The notes under the pieces: model-generated
What the model saw: the letters and a program-made list of their open reading frames with translations, nothing else
The model's database searches: none
What the model was told of the DNA's origin: nothing
Part shown: in pieces, positions 1 to 6,806 of the stretch
How positions within the stretch are numbered: the first letter of the stretch is position 1
Layout: every line of letters starts with the position of its first letter
Origin: Deltaproteobacteria bacterium
Lineage (GTDB): Bacteria > Desulfobacterota > Dissulfuribacteria > Dissulfuribacterales > JALVPX01
Reading direction: 5' to 3'
Length of the DNA stretch: 20,092 nucleotides
Assembly (NCBI GenBank): GCA_027031565.1
Contig: JALVPX010000032.1
Location: 1-20,092 of the forward strand
Position numbers and translations under genes: made by a program

Positions 1-62
1 ACTTGAAAGCCTCTTTTTTTCTGCCATTTTTCATGATTAACTCAAATTTTGAACAATTTTTA

Positions 63-85
63 CATAAACCAATTTATGGTTTATG
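63..85. repeat. AT-rich inverted repeat in gene-free left end
   Basis: CATAAACC (63-70) and GGTTTATG (78-85) form a perfect 8-bp inverted repeat around a 7-nt AT spacer. It lies downstream of the LuxR-type gene, which is read leftwards. There is no clear T-tract on either side, so it is a poor intrinsic terminator. It may be an operator for a gene left of the window. I see no coding region in 1-220. Two GTAAACC copies (204-210 and 215-221) also occur beside the stop codon of the regulator gene. Confidence 0.3.
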
Positions 86-220
86 GATACAATTTCCTTT
101 CAACGGTATTCTAGGTATGGAAAATTTTTAATTTAGTGATATCTCTGATAATTTTTGAAGAAAAACTGATCAAGCGGTTTTTATAGATCCTGAAAAATTT
201 TTCGTAAACCTTTTGTAAAC

Positions 221-1615
221 CTATATGCGTTTTGACTTTTCTTGGGACACAAAGAGCTTAACAAGCTCCCGCTTTCCTTTGACTCCAGCCTTTTCATAGA
301 TCCTGCTGCACAAAACCTTGATTGTCCCTAGGGCGAGGCCCAAGTCGGCGGCAATCTCCTTTAATTTTTTGCCTTGAACCAGCTGGAAGAATACCTCCTT
401 TTCTCGTTCAGAAAGGCCTATGGTGGCGGCTGCGCCCGCAAGGTTTACGTAATCCTCTTGAGAAGGAGGCCTTAGCAGTTTGTTCTTTGGAACAGTTTTT
501 AAGGCTTTTTCATTTGGAGGAGGAAGTGCGGGTAAGAACAAAGGCACTGTTTCCAATGCCTCCCTCTTCAAAAGACGTACTGCAAAACTTAATGGAATTA
601 TGGTAATAAAAAGCATGGCAAGTGCCCATTGATAGTCGAGAAGCGGGCTTTGAATGCTGTTCCTGGACATGAACAGCCCAAAAATTATGGACACCGGATA
701 AAGGGAAAAGCCAAGGGCAGCCTGGGCAAGGTTTTGTGAAAAGGCCAATATAACTGAAATTGAAAGGCAGTCCATGATACCAAAACTCAGATCCATCATG
801 GGGTATGCATACAGGTGTTTTGCCCCCGGCGCTATCTGCAGGCTGATACTTAGTCCCATAAATGCTACAGCAAGATAGGGAGCGAATCTCAGAAGCGACC
901 TAGGCAAAAAAATTAGGATTGAAATGCCAGTTATATAAAGGGCAAGGCTTGAAAAGTCGAATAGGAGGTAGTTTGAAACCTCTTGTGCATGGTCAAGCAT
1001 GGAATAATAGAGGCCACCAAGGGTATAAAAACATAGAAAAAAAAGCCAGAACCATAGAAGCTCACTCGTCGTACCACTTATAAGGGGAACGCCGGCTTGA
1101 ATACTGACTCCATTGTAAGCAAAATCAACGGGGCGGTTTGGACGATTTATGCGCCAGCCAGCCAATAATATTGCGAGCCAGGCCAGGCCAAGAGGCCGTG
1201 GAAGTCGTTCCATAACAAACAAGAATATATTTCCTGCTATTATTCCTGTACCGATCCTGGGAATCAGGCTCCTTAGCGGACTTCCCCTTCCCAACAAAAA
1301 GAGATGCAGTATCAACACCCCGAAAATCAGGCCGGAGACGAAAAACACTGGGCCGACCGGCGCCGTTGCAAGGGTGATAACTGCAATACCTGCGAATATC
1401 CAGAAACAGAGGGGCAAGAGGCGGAAGGGATAGACATTTCCCCAAAGGTAAGCACCTAAAGGCAGGCCAATGACGTTTCCTGAAAGAAACCAGAGGGTGA
1501 GATATTCGCTGGGTGTCTTGCTTACGAGGGTCTGCTCAAGGCCCACGCCCAGAAGAAACAGGGTGGTTAATGTAAAACCCTTGGTAAGGTTGTCCTGGCA
1601 TAGACTTGAAAACAT
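221..1615 (-). CDS. Membrane-bound LuxR-family transcriptional regulator with 12-TM-like N-terminus
   Basis: A 464-aa protein in two parts. Residues about 15-375 are almost entirely hydrophobic, with some 12 predicted membrane helices broken by short basic loops, resembling an MFS-like bundle. Residues about 402-455 form a LuxR/FixJ-type helix-turn-helix, with SEREKEV at the start, KEIAADLGLALGTIK as the turn and second helix, and RIYEKAGV after it. Such proteins are thought to sense a small molecule in the membrane and act on DNA from there; the ligand here is unknown. The start at 1615 is supported by an AGGAGA Shine-Dalgarno 6 nt upstream on the minus strand. The gene stands alone, and its target is probably itself or a gene to the left of the window. 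There is no receiver domain, so it is not a classical response regulator. Confidence 0.85.
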   Translation of the reverse strand: MFSSLCQDNLTKGFTLTTLFLLGVGLEQTLVSKTPSEYLTLWFLSGNVIGLPLGAYLWGNVYPFRLLPLCFWIFAGIAVITLATAPVGPVFFVSGLIFGVLILHLFLLGRGSPLRSLIPRIGTGIIAGNIFLFVMERLPRPLGLAWLAILLAGWRINRPNRPVDFAYNGVSIQAGVPLISGTTSELLWFWLFFLCFYTLGGLYYSMLDHAQEVSNYLLFDFSSLALYITGISILIFLPRSLLRFAPYLAVAFMGLSISLQIAPGAKHLYAYPMMDLSFGIMDCLSISVILAFSQNLAQAALGFSLYPVSIIFGLFMSRNSIQSPLLDYQWALAMLFITIIPLSFAVRLLKREALETVPLFLPALPPPNEKALKTVPKNKLLRPPSQEDYVNLAGAAATIGLSEREKEVFFQLVQGKKLKEIAADLGLALGTIKVLCSRIYEKAGVKGKRELVKLFVSQEKSKRI

Positions 1616-1657
1616 CGATGGTCTCCTTTTCGAGCCCGTAATATCGATGTTATCAAA

Positions 1658-1688
1658 AATATATTAAGAATTGAAGGAAAAGAGTCAA
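1658..1688 (-). promoter_or_regulatory. Candidate promoter of the LuxR-type gene
   Basis: On the minus strand TTGACT (1688-1683) is followed by an AT-rich region with TATATT at 1663-1658 (spacer 19). A less perfect AATATA at 17-nt spacing is also possible. It is the only good -35 element between the tRNA terminator and the gene start at 1615. The spacing is not ideal, so the exact -10 is uncertain. Confidence 0.4.
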
Positions 1689-1764
1689 ATAGCAAGAGGG
1701 GAAAAGGAAAGGTAGGATAACACCCCCTTAGTCACAATTGATTGGACGGCAAAACGCCCCTTTT

Positions 1765-1803
1765 AAAAAAGAAAAAGGCCATCTTCATTTAAGATGGCCT
1801 TTT
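1765..1803 (-). terminator. Intrinsic terminator of tRNA-Leu
   Basis: A perfect 13-bp stem (1773-1785 with 1791-1803) closes a 5-nt loop. On the minus strand it runs into a T-tract of five and then six Ts separated by one C (1776 down to 1765). It lies just downstream of the tRNA 3' end. The plus side is also T-rich after the stem, so it might work in both directions, but no plus-strand gene leads into it. Confidence 0.9.
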
Positions 1804-1813
1804 CGTTTCTTTA

Positions 1814-1900
1814 TGGTGCCGGAGGCGAGAGTCGAACTCGCACGGGCCAAAGCCCACTGGATTTTGAGTCCAGCGCGTCTACCAGTTCCACCACTCCGGC
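1814..1900 (-). tRNA. tRNA-Leu, anticodon CAA
   Basis: An 87-nt class II tRNA on the minus strand. The acceptor stem is GCCGGAG/CTCCGGC with discriminator A and an encoded CCA end (1816-1814). The D-arm contains TGGTAGAC. The anticodon stem CTGGA/TCCAG encloses the loop CTCAAAA with anticodon CAA at 1866-1864, which reads UUG. A long variable arm built from TGGGCTT..GGCCCGT and a T-loop GTTCGACTC are typical of tRNA-Leu. It is a single gene with its own promoter and terminator. No integrase gene or repeated 3' end is seen nearby, so there is no sign that it is an integration site here. Confidence 0.97.
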
Positions 1901-1912
1901 TTGAGGTGCCCT

Positions 1913-1941
1913 TTGATAACAAACCCGGGCCTATGTGTCAA
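1913..1941 (-). promoter_or_regulatory. Candidate promoter of tRNA-Leu
   Basis: On the minus strand a consensus TTGACA (1941-1936) is followed, after 17 nt, by TATCAA (1918-1913). This predicts a transcript start a few bases before the tRNA 5' end at 1900. The -35 element lies inside the last codons of coaBC, so the tRNA can be transcribed on its own as well as by read-through from coaBC. Confidence 0.6.
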
Positions 1942-3163
1942 TAAATCGGGATGCCACATAATCCCATATCCTTTCTGCAACTTCTTCCTTGTGCAACATG
2001 GGCAGGTCGACCCTTTCCTGGTCTTTATTTATAAGCATTACCTTGTTTGTTTCAACGTCGAAACCAGCCCCTGGCATGGCTACATTGTTGGCTACCAGCA
2101 GATCCACAGGCTTCTTCTTAAGCTTCTTGAGGCTGTTTTCATAGAGGTTTTCCGTCTCTGCACAAAAGCCTATTATTATCTGGCCCGGGCGCCTTTCTTT
2201 CAGCAGGGAGGCAAGGATATCCTCTGTTGGAACCAGCTGCAAGGCGATTTTGCCGCTTGTTTTCTTCAGCTTCTGGGAAAGGGCCTGTTCCGGCATGTAA
2301 TCACTCACTGCGGCAGCCATGACAATTATATCCGCTGACCCTGCCAGTTCTTTAACAGTGCCTGCCATCTCTTTTGCCGTTTCCACATCGATAACGTCGA
2401 TGGTTGGAGGAATATCCATGCTGACAGGCCCTGTAACAAGGGTTACTTCCCCTCCCCTCCTGGCTGCTACAAGGGCAAGGGCCCTGCCCATTTTTCCCGA
2501 CGACCTGTTTGAGACAAACCTGACAGGATCAATGGGTTCCCTGGTAGGCCCGGATGCCACCAAGATTTTGAGACCCTTTAAATTTTTCAGGCTCAGATGA
2601 CCCAGCACCGCTTCTCTGACAAGCGGCCAGTCAGGAAGCCTCCCCTTGCCGCTTTCACCACAGGCCGTCTCTCCGGCCTCTGGCTCAACGACCTCATGTC
2701 CAAGTTCCCTTAGTTTCAATATGTTGGCTGAAGTGGCAGGATTGGTGAACATGGAAGGATTCATGGATGGGAAGAACAGGACAGGCCTTGTGTGGCACAG
2801 AAGAGATGCCAGAAGCAGATCATCTGCCATGCCGGCAGCAGCCTTTGCCAGGACGTTGGCAGTTGCCGGCAAGACCATGAAAAGGTCGGCCTTCCTTGAC
2901 AACTCGATATGAGGCATGGCCCCTTCAAGGCCTGAATCAAAAATGTCGCAGTAAACCGGCCTTCCGCTGAGGGCCTCAAAGGTCATCGGTGAAACAAACC
3001 TGGTTGCCCCTCTGGTCATCATCACTTGAACAGCTGCTCCAAGGGCCCTTGCCTTTCTGAGGTAATCCGCTGCCTTGTATGCAGCTATTCCTCCCGAGAC
3101 CCCAAGAAGTATCTCCCTGTCCGCCAAAGGCCTGTAGAGCGGCCGGGGCTCACAACCTTCCAT
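1931..3163 (-). CDS. coaBC: Bifunctional phosphopantothenoylcysteine decarboxylase / phosphopantothenate-cysteine ligase
   Basis: A 410-aa cytoplasmic enzyme for two successive steps of coenzyme A synthesis: CoaB joins cysteine to 4'-phosphopantothenate, and CoaC decarboxylates the product using FMN. The CoaC flavoprotein domain covers about residues 16-190, with the nucleotide-binding LLGVSGGIAAYK, the active-site His85 in PHIELS, Asn135 in PSMN and the reductive Cys168 in the ACGE clamp. The CoaB domain covers about 197-405, with SGPTREPIDPVRFVSNRSSG and the SDYMP and KLKK segments. Length and domain order match the usual bacterial fusion. The gene follows the lipoprotein gene by only 9 bp and so is probably co-transcribed with it and the nitroreductase gene. 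The Shine-Dalgarno for this start is weak, so the true start may differ by a few codons. Confidence 0.97.
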   Translation of the reverse strand: MEGCEPRPLYRPLADREILLGVSGGIAAYKAADYLRKARALGAAVQVMMTRGATRFVSPMTFEALSGRPVYCDIFDSGLEGAMPHIELSRKADLFMVLPATANVLAKAAAGMADDLLLASLLCHTRPVLFFPSMNPSMFTNPATSANILKLRELGHEVVEPEAGETACGESGKGRLPDWPLVREAVLGHLSLKNLKGLKILVASGPTREPIDPVRFVSNRSSGKMGRALALVAARRGGEVTLVTGPVSMDIPPTIDVIDVETAKEMAGTVKELAGSADIIVMAAAVSDYMPEQALSQKLKKTSGKIALQLVPTEDILASLLKERRPGQIIIGFCAETENLYENSLKKLKKKPVDLLVANNVAMPGAGFDVETNKVMLINKDQERVDLPMLHKEEVAERIWDYVASRFIDT

Positions 3164-3172
3164 TGTACTAGC

Positions 3173-3664
3173 CTATTCGGAAACCTCTTTTATTACCCTG
3201 GGAGTTGCTGGCTCGCTCACCCATATCTGGACAAGGGTATAAAAGAGCTTGTCTTCTATCTGGATTAAGGCACTCGACTTGGGAGCCTTTGCAAAGCCCA
3301 GGAATTTCTTGTTTGCAGAAATGCTTCCAGTCGGCTCCCATCCATATTTGGGCATTTCAATGCTGAAAAAGTCTGCAACAGATTGTGATGTGACATTTCC
3401 CTTGTATACGAAGACACCGCCCCTGTAAGTAGGTGTGGATATGAGCATCGTATTCTTTTCGTCTCTTTTTAGCTCAACCGGTACAGGCACATCCGGAAGG
3501 ATCAATACAGTGGAACTGCCTTGAACGCTGGTAGAAGCGCTGATGGTTGTTGACTCCATTGATTCAGAAGTGGTTGATGAACTGGTGAACTGGGTGCATC
3601 CAACGAACAGGAATACTGCCGGCAACAGGCAACCTAGCCCAAGAAATTTTACCATCTCTTTCAT
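3173..3664 (-). CDS. Putative lipoprotein of unknown function
   Basis: A 163-aa protein that I cannot assign to a named family. It begins with a charged MKEMVK, a hydrophobic stretch and a lipobox-like LFVGC with Cys23 as the predicted lipidated residue. A Ser/Thr-rich linker (about 26-52) follows, then a compact soluble domain (about 55-160) rich in aromatic residues, including YRGGVFVYKG and a PKYGWEP turn. Lipidation and export to the cell envelope are inferred. The start is well supported by an AGGAGG Shine-Dalgarno 6-7 nt upstream. It lies between a nitroreductase gene (22 bp away) and coaBC (9 bp away) on the same strand. This suggests one transcript but does not point to a shared function. 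Confidence 0.75.
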   Translation of the reverse strand: MKEMVKFLGLGCLLPAVFLFVGCTQFTSSSTTSESMESTTISASTSVQGSSTVLILPDVPVPVELKRDEKNTMLISTPTYRGGVFVYKGNVTSQSVADFFSIEMPKYGWEPTGSISANKKFLGFAKAPKSSALIQIEDKLFYTLVQIWVSEPATPRVIKEVSE

Positions 3665-3686
3665 TATTCTCCTCCTTTAGCTCAAT

Positions 3687-4199
3687 TTAATTTTTGAAAA
3701 CAATAAGCTCATCCAAAGGCTTGCGCCTGGATTTTTGGTCCCTCCTGGCTGGATAGCCAAGGGCTATCACTGCCATCAGCTCCAGATTGTCAGGCAGCTT
3801 GAGCAATTTCCTCACCTCTGCCGCACTCTTAAGGATCTCTCCCAGCCAGACTGCACCGAGACCCAGTGAGTGGGCAGCAAGGAGCATGTTCTGCAAACAG
3901 GCGCCAATGGCTTGATGATCCTTTACTTCATGGTACATGACATCCTTGTCTATGAAGACGGGCAGCAGGGCCTTTGCAGCCTTGATGATCCTTGCATATT
4001 TCGTAAGTGACTCAAATGCAGCCTTTAGGCCTGGTTCGGTGACGATGGCAAAGCGCCAGGGCTGATTGTTCAAACCAGATGGGGCCCACGAACCTGCCTC
4101 AATGACTTTCAAAAGAAGATCCTTGTCAACAGGCCTTGCATCATATTCCCTGACAGACCTTCTTGAAAATATTGCCTTGAGAACTGGGTTATCCATCAC
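3687..4199 (-). CDS. Nitroreductase-family FMN oxidoreductase
   Basis: A protein of about 170 aa of the nitroreductase fold, which uses FMN and NAD(P)H to reduce nitro, quinone or related compounds. The natural substrate is unknown. FMN contacts are visible as RRSVR (13-17), PSGLNNQPWRF (40-50), and the QNMLLAAHSLGLGAVW helix and loop (103-118). ALGYP (146-150) near the C-terminus is also typical. The length matches the short single-domain members. The first codon of the frame is GTG at 4199, directly followed by ATG at 4196. The GAGG at about 4203-4207 is better spaced for the ATG, so I favour 4196. It is probably the first gene of an operon with the lipoprotein gene and coaBC. Confidence 0.9.
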   Translation of the reverse strand: MMDNPVLKAIFSRRSVREYDARPVDKDLLLKVIEAGSWAPSGLNNQPWRFAIVTEPGLKAAFESLTKYARIIKAAKALLPVFIDKDVMYHEVKDHQAIGACLQNMLLAAHSLGLGAVWLGEILKSAAEVRKLLKLPDNLELMAVIALGYPARRDQKSRRKPLDELIVFKN

Positions 4200-4225
4200 T
4201 CCGCCTCAGTATGATTTATTTCAGC

Positions 4226-4255
4226 TTGACATTTAAGGTGATGCAGTAGCATAAT
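4226..4255 (+). promoter_or_regulatory. Candidate sigma70 promoter for the membrane protein / histidine kinase operon
   Basis: A consensus TTGACA (4226-4231) is followed after 18 nt by CATAAT (4250-4255). This predicts transcription from about 4262 into the gene starting at 4329. The -10 hexamer overlaps the candidate -10 of the divergent minus-strand promoter. Confidence 0.6.
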
Positions 4256-4279
4256 CAGTATCAATGCAAATTCCATCAA
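4251..4279 (-). promoter_or_regulatory. Candidate promoter of the nitroreductase-lipoprotein-coaBC operon
   Basis: On the minus strand TTGATG (4279-4274) and GATTAT (4256-4251) are separated by 17 nt. Both hexamers are only partial matches. The position upstream of the gene start at 4196/4199 is suitable, and it overlaps the divergent plus-strand promoter. Confidence 0.35.
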
Positions 4280-4328
4280 TAATGTACCTGAAACCCGATA
4301 AAAATCTACTCTTGCCAGGCGCCTTTTT

Positions 4329-4808
4329 ATGATCCTTTTACTGCTGCTTCAATCTTTCATATTTTTACTTTTGAGCCCGTCTGCTGCCCTTGCTGTTCAG
4401 ACCCATGGGCCGCCGGAAGGCCTTTATGTGCACATGATGGCGCACATCTTTTTCTCTGCTGCCATTGTGTTTTTGCTCTACCTGCTGCACAAAAGGCCTC
4501 TGGGAGTCGGCCCTGCATGGAAGCACATGAAAATATCACTGATCCTGTGGCTGTTGTGGAACATGGATACCTTCGTGGTGCATTACATTACAGGAGGGCT
4601 TCCTTCCGAGGCCTTTACTACATCGAACGGCTTTCTCCATACTGTTTTGACACCACCTCTGGACATCAAAAGGATCATCTACTATTTGGGCAAATTCGAC
4701 CATGTATTGTGCGTGCCAGCCATCTGGTTCCTTGCACTGAGCCTCAAGAATTTCAGGGATGAAGCCAGGCAGCGCCTATCCTCAAAGAAAGCTGAAGGGA
4801 GTGTATGA
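4329..4808 (+). CDS. Exported/integral membrane protein, His-rich, unknown function
   Basis: A 159-aa protein not recognised as a known family. It begins with a strongly hydrophobic signal-like segment ending SAALA (possible cleavage after residue 22). About three further membrane helices follow at roughly 36-53, 68-88 and 124-139. Histidines lie at or near the membrane edges (H26, H35, H39, H54, H66, H85, H104, H125), including an HMMAH motif and GKFDH. These could bind heme or a metal, but this is only inference. Its stop codon overlaps the start of the histidine kinase gene by 4 bp (ATGA), implying translational coupling. A role as a sensor partner or signal-input subunit of that kinase is plausible. 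The Shine-Dalgarno before 4329 is poor, so the start is uncertain. Confidence 0.7.
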   Translation: MILLLLLQSFIFLLLSPSAALAVQTHGPPEGLYVHMMAHIFFSAAIVFLLYLLHKRPLGVGPAWKHMKISLILWLLWNMDTFVVHYITGGLPSEAFTTSNGFLHTVLTPPLDIKRIIYYLGKFDHVLCVPAIWFLALSLKNFRDEARQRLSSKKAEGSV

Positions 4809-6376
4809 TGCACGGCCTGCCAATGCTCCCAGTCTACCTCGTGGATTTTTTCGGCGCCATGGCCATGATCATACTCTCCCTTGTGGCCTTCTATTATGCT
4901 TACAGCCTCAAAAACCTGGAACCCAAGAACGTTCTGTGGACCTATCTTTTCTGGCTTTGCATGGCTATGGTGGCCTTGTCCGCTTCGAGGGCAATAGGAC
5001 ATGTGCTTAAATATGTCTTTGTATTGGCTGGCATGCCAGAAATATGGCCTTTCCTGGCACCTTTCAGCGGCGGTTTGAACACCGTGGCCTTTGTGTCCGT
5101 GGCTGTCCTAACCTTTTACTATCCCAATGTAAGGGATGTACTGGAACTCGTTCAGGAAGAGGCAAAGAGGCTGGCAGATGCCAACAGGCGCCTCAGGGAT
5201 GCCCACAATGAACTGAGGATCCTTAACCAGACATTGGAACAGAAGGTAGAGGAGAGGACCAGGGAACTGCAGCTTTCCGAAAGCAAGTTCAGGGGCCTTT
5301 TCGAAGGCTCCAAGGATCTCATTTTTTTCTGTGATACTGACGGCTTCATAACTGATATAAATCAAAGCGGAGCAGAACTTTTGGGCTTTAAGGATAAAAG
5401 CGAGGTAATAGGCTTGCAGCTCAAGAATTTCTTCAGCCGTACCGAGGACTGGGAGACCTATTATCAATCTGTTTGCGGGGTACACGGCCATATAAAAGAT
5501 TTTGAAGTTAATTTCAAAAAGACCGACGGCTCCACCTTATATTTAATGATAACTGCAAATGGCCTTAGCGGTCCAAACGGCAGCTGCCTGGGTAGCGAGG
5601 CCATTGCCAAGGACCTTACCCAATTTAAACGGGTAATGAACCAGCTCATCCAATCCGAGAAAATGGTAACAGTGGGTCATCTAGCAGCCGGTGTGGCGCA
5701 TGAAATCAATACCCCGCTGGGTATCATTCTAGGTTATACCCAGCTGTTGGAGGAAGATCTGCGCAACCAACCAGAAGTATTTGAAACACTTAAGATTATA
5801 GAAAAACAGACAAAGATCTGCAAAAAAATCGTGGCAGATCTTCTGAGGTTTTCAAGAAATGCCCTTGAAGGTGAACGTGCCGCTGTAAATCTGAATAAAT
5901 GTGTTGAAGAGGTGCTGGCACTGATTGAGCACAGCCTCAACATGGATGTGATCTATGTAATGAAGAATCTGGACCAGAATCTACCTGACATATCAGGCAT
6001 ACACGACAAGATATGCCAGGTTATCATGAACTTGATCAACAACGCCCATCATGCCTTAGGAAAGGAAGGGATAATCGGCATCTGGACCCGATACCATTCA
6101 GACAATAACGAGGTTGAATTGATCATAGGCGACACCGGGCCTGGTATACCCAAAGAGCTCCAGAACAAGATTTTCGATCCCTTTTTCACTACTAAAGAAG
6201 TCGGTAAGGGAACAGGACTTGGCTTGACACTTTCATATGCGATTATTTCAGAACATGGTGGCAGAATGGAGGTGCACTCACCGCCAGACGACCCAGAATT
6301 AATAAAGGCTGGAATGGAAACGGCCTTTCACATCTTCCTTCCCGCCATGCCCAATCCAAAACAGTTTAATGCATAA
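4805..6376 (+). CDS. PAS-domain sensor histidine kinase (orphan)
   Basis: A 523-aa membrane histidine kinase. The N-terminus (about 8-106) has three or four membrane helices. A coiled coil (about 112-158) leads into a PAS domain (about 160-275). The HisKA dimerisation domain has the phosphoacceptor His299 in VAHEINTPLG. The ATPase domain has an N-box around Asn409/Asn412, DTGPGIP (443-449), the F-box FDPFFTTK (457-464) and GKGTGLGL (467-474), so all catalytic motifs are present. The start ATG overlaps the stop of the preceding membrane protein. A second ATG follows directly, so the start may be one codon later. No response regulator is encoded in the window, and the phosphorylation partner must lie elsewhere. 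The signal is unknown. Confidence 0.93.
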   Translation: MMHGLPMLPVYLVDFFGAMAMIILSLVAFYYAYSLKNLEPKNVLWTYLFWLCMAMVALSASRAIGHVLKYVFVLAGMPEIWPFLAPFSGGLNTVAFVSVAVLTFYYPNVRDVLELVQEEAKRLADANRRLRDAHNELRILNQTLEQKVEERTRELQLSESKFRGLFEGSKDLIFFCDTDGFITDINQSGAELLGFKDKSEVIGLQLKNFFSRTEDWETYYQSVCGVHGHIKDFEVNFKKTDGSTLYLMITANGLSGPNGSCLGSEAIAKDLTQFKRVMNQLIQSEKMVTVGHLAAGVAHEINTPLGIILGYTQLLEEDLRNQPEVFETLKIIEKQTKICKKIVADLLRFSRNALEGERAAVNLNKCVEEVLALIEHSLNMDVIYVMKNLDQNLPDISGIHDKICQVIMNLINNAHHALGKEGIIGIWTRYHSDNNEVELIIGDTGPGIPKELQNKIFDPFFTTKEVGKGTGLGLTLSYAIISEHGGRMEVHSPPDDPELIKAGMETAFHIFLPAMPNPKQFNA

Positions 6377-6590
6377 AAATGACAGAGGCGTGGGAGTCAC
6401 GAATAAGAGATACAGAAGGAAGTTAGGAACCAAGTATCAGTGTCATTGCTGTAGCAAGGAACTGCCCTTCTGCTGGAACTGCCCATGCGGGTTTCAGATC
6501 TGCGACCAATGCCTGAAGGAAAATTTCTGGGGCATGAGTAACGGCGTGATATGGATATGTCCGGATTGCGGGAGGATTAGAAGCTTTTAA
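6369..6590 (+). CDS. Small Cys-rich zinc-ribbon-like protein
   Basis: A 73-aa protein overlapping the 3' end of the histidine kinase gene by 8 bp. It has a basic N-terminus and then a dense set of cysteines: CHCC, CWNCPCG, CDQC and CPDCG, spaced as in zinc-ribbon or treble-clef modules that bind two zinc ions. No wider domain is recognised. The overlap with the kinase gene suggests co-expression, so it could be a small regulator or adaptor, but that is inference. No good Shine-Dalgarno precedes 6369. A GTG at 6390 is an alternative start that keeps all cysteines. The Cys pattern and clean stop before a long intergenic region support it as a real gene. Confidence 0.65.
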   Translation: MHKNDRGVGVTNKRYRRKLGTKYQCHCCSKELPFCWNCPCGFQICDQCLKENFWGMSNGVIWICPDCGRIRSF

Positions 6591-6644
6591 ATCTGCCTTT
6601 AGTCATCCCATAAGTCTTTTGTTTGTCAACTTGTGAATTTTTTC

Positions 6645-6673
6645 TTGACTCACTTAGTTTTATCGAACATAAT
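6645..6673 (+). promoter_or_regulatory. Candidate sigma70 promoter of module 1
   Basis: TTGACT (6645-6650), a 17-nt spacer and CATAAT (6668-6673) match the consensus at five of six positions each. This predicts a start near 6680 and a leader of about 125 nt before the gene at 6807. A TTGTGA half-site at 6631-6636 lies just upstream. If it is the left half of an N6 site, its centre (6639.5) would be about 41 nt before the predicted start, although the right half is degenerate. Confidence 0.6.
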
Positions 6674-6688
6674 TTTACAGAAAGCTTT

Positions 6689-6708
6689 ATTGTGAATTAA
6701 TTCACAAT
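6689..6708. promoter_or_regulatory. Perfect CRP/FNR-family operator palindrome
   Basis: A perfect 20-bp palindrome, ATTGTGAATT followed by its reverse complement, containing TTGTGA-N6-TCACAA. It lies in the 216-bp gap between the zinc-ribbon gene and module 1. It is 15-35 bases downstream of the candidate -10 element (6668-6673), where binding would be expected to repress. It could instead activate a downstream promoter that I cannot place with confidence. The half-site is the one used by CRP and by some CRP/FNR-family regulators of anaerobes. Which regulator acts here is unknown. Confidence 0.7.
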
Positions 6709-6766
6709 TACATTTCTTTAAGTTTTTTTATGCCCTTTATCATTTGATGCGGCTGCTCATAAATAG

Positions 6767-6781
6767 GGATGCACGGCATCC
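6767..6781 (+). promoter_or_regulatory. Leader hairpin before module 1
   Basis: GGATGC (6767-6772) and GCATCC (6776-6781) form a perfect 6-bp stem with a 3-nt loop. It ends 11 nt before the AGGAGG Shine-Dalgarno (6793-6798) of the first molybdopterin enzyme gene. It may affect translation or mRNA stability. No T-tract follows, so it is not a terminator. Confidence 0.35.
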
Positions 6782-6806
6782 ATAAAAAATAGAGGAGGAC
6801 CTTTAA

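Noticed and set aside
1814..1900. tRNA-Leu as an attachment site of an integrated element
   Set aside because: No integrase, no repeated tRNA 3' end and no block of foreign genes is visible. Both flanks are ordinary chromosomal genes.
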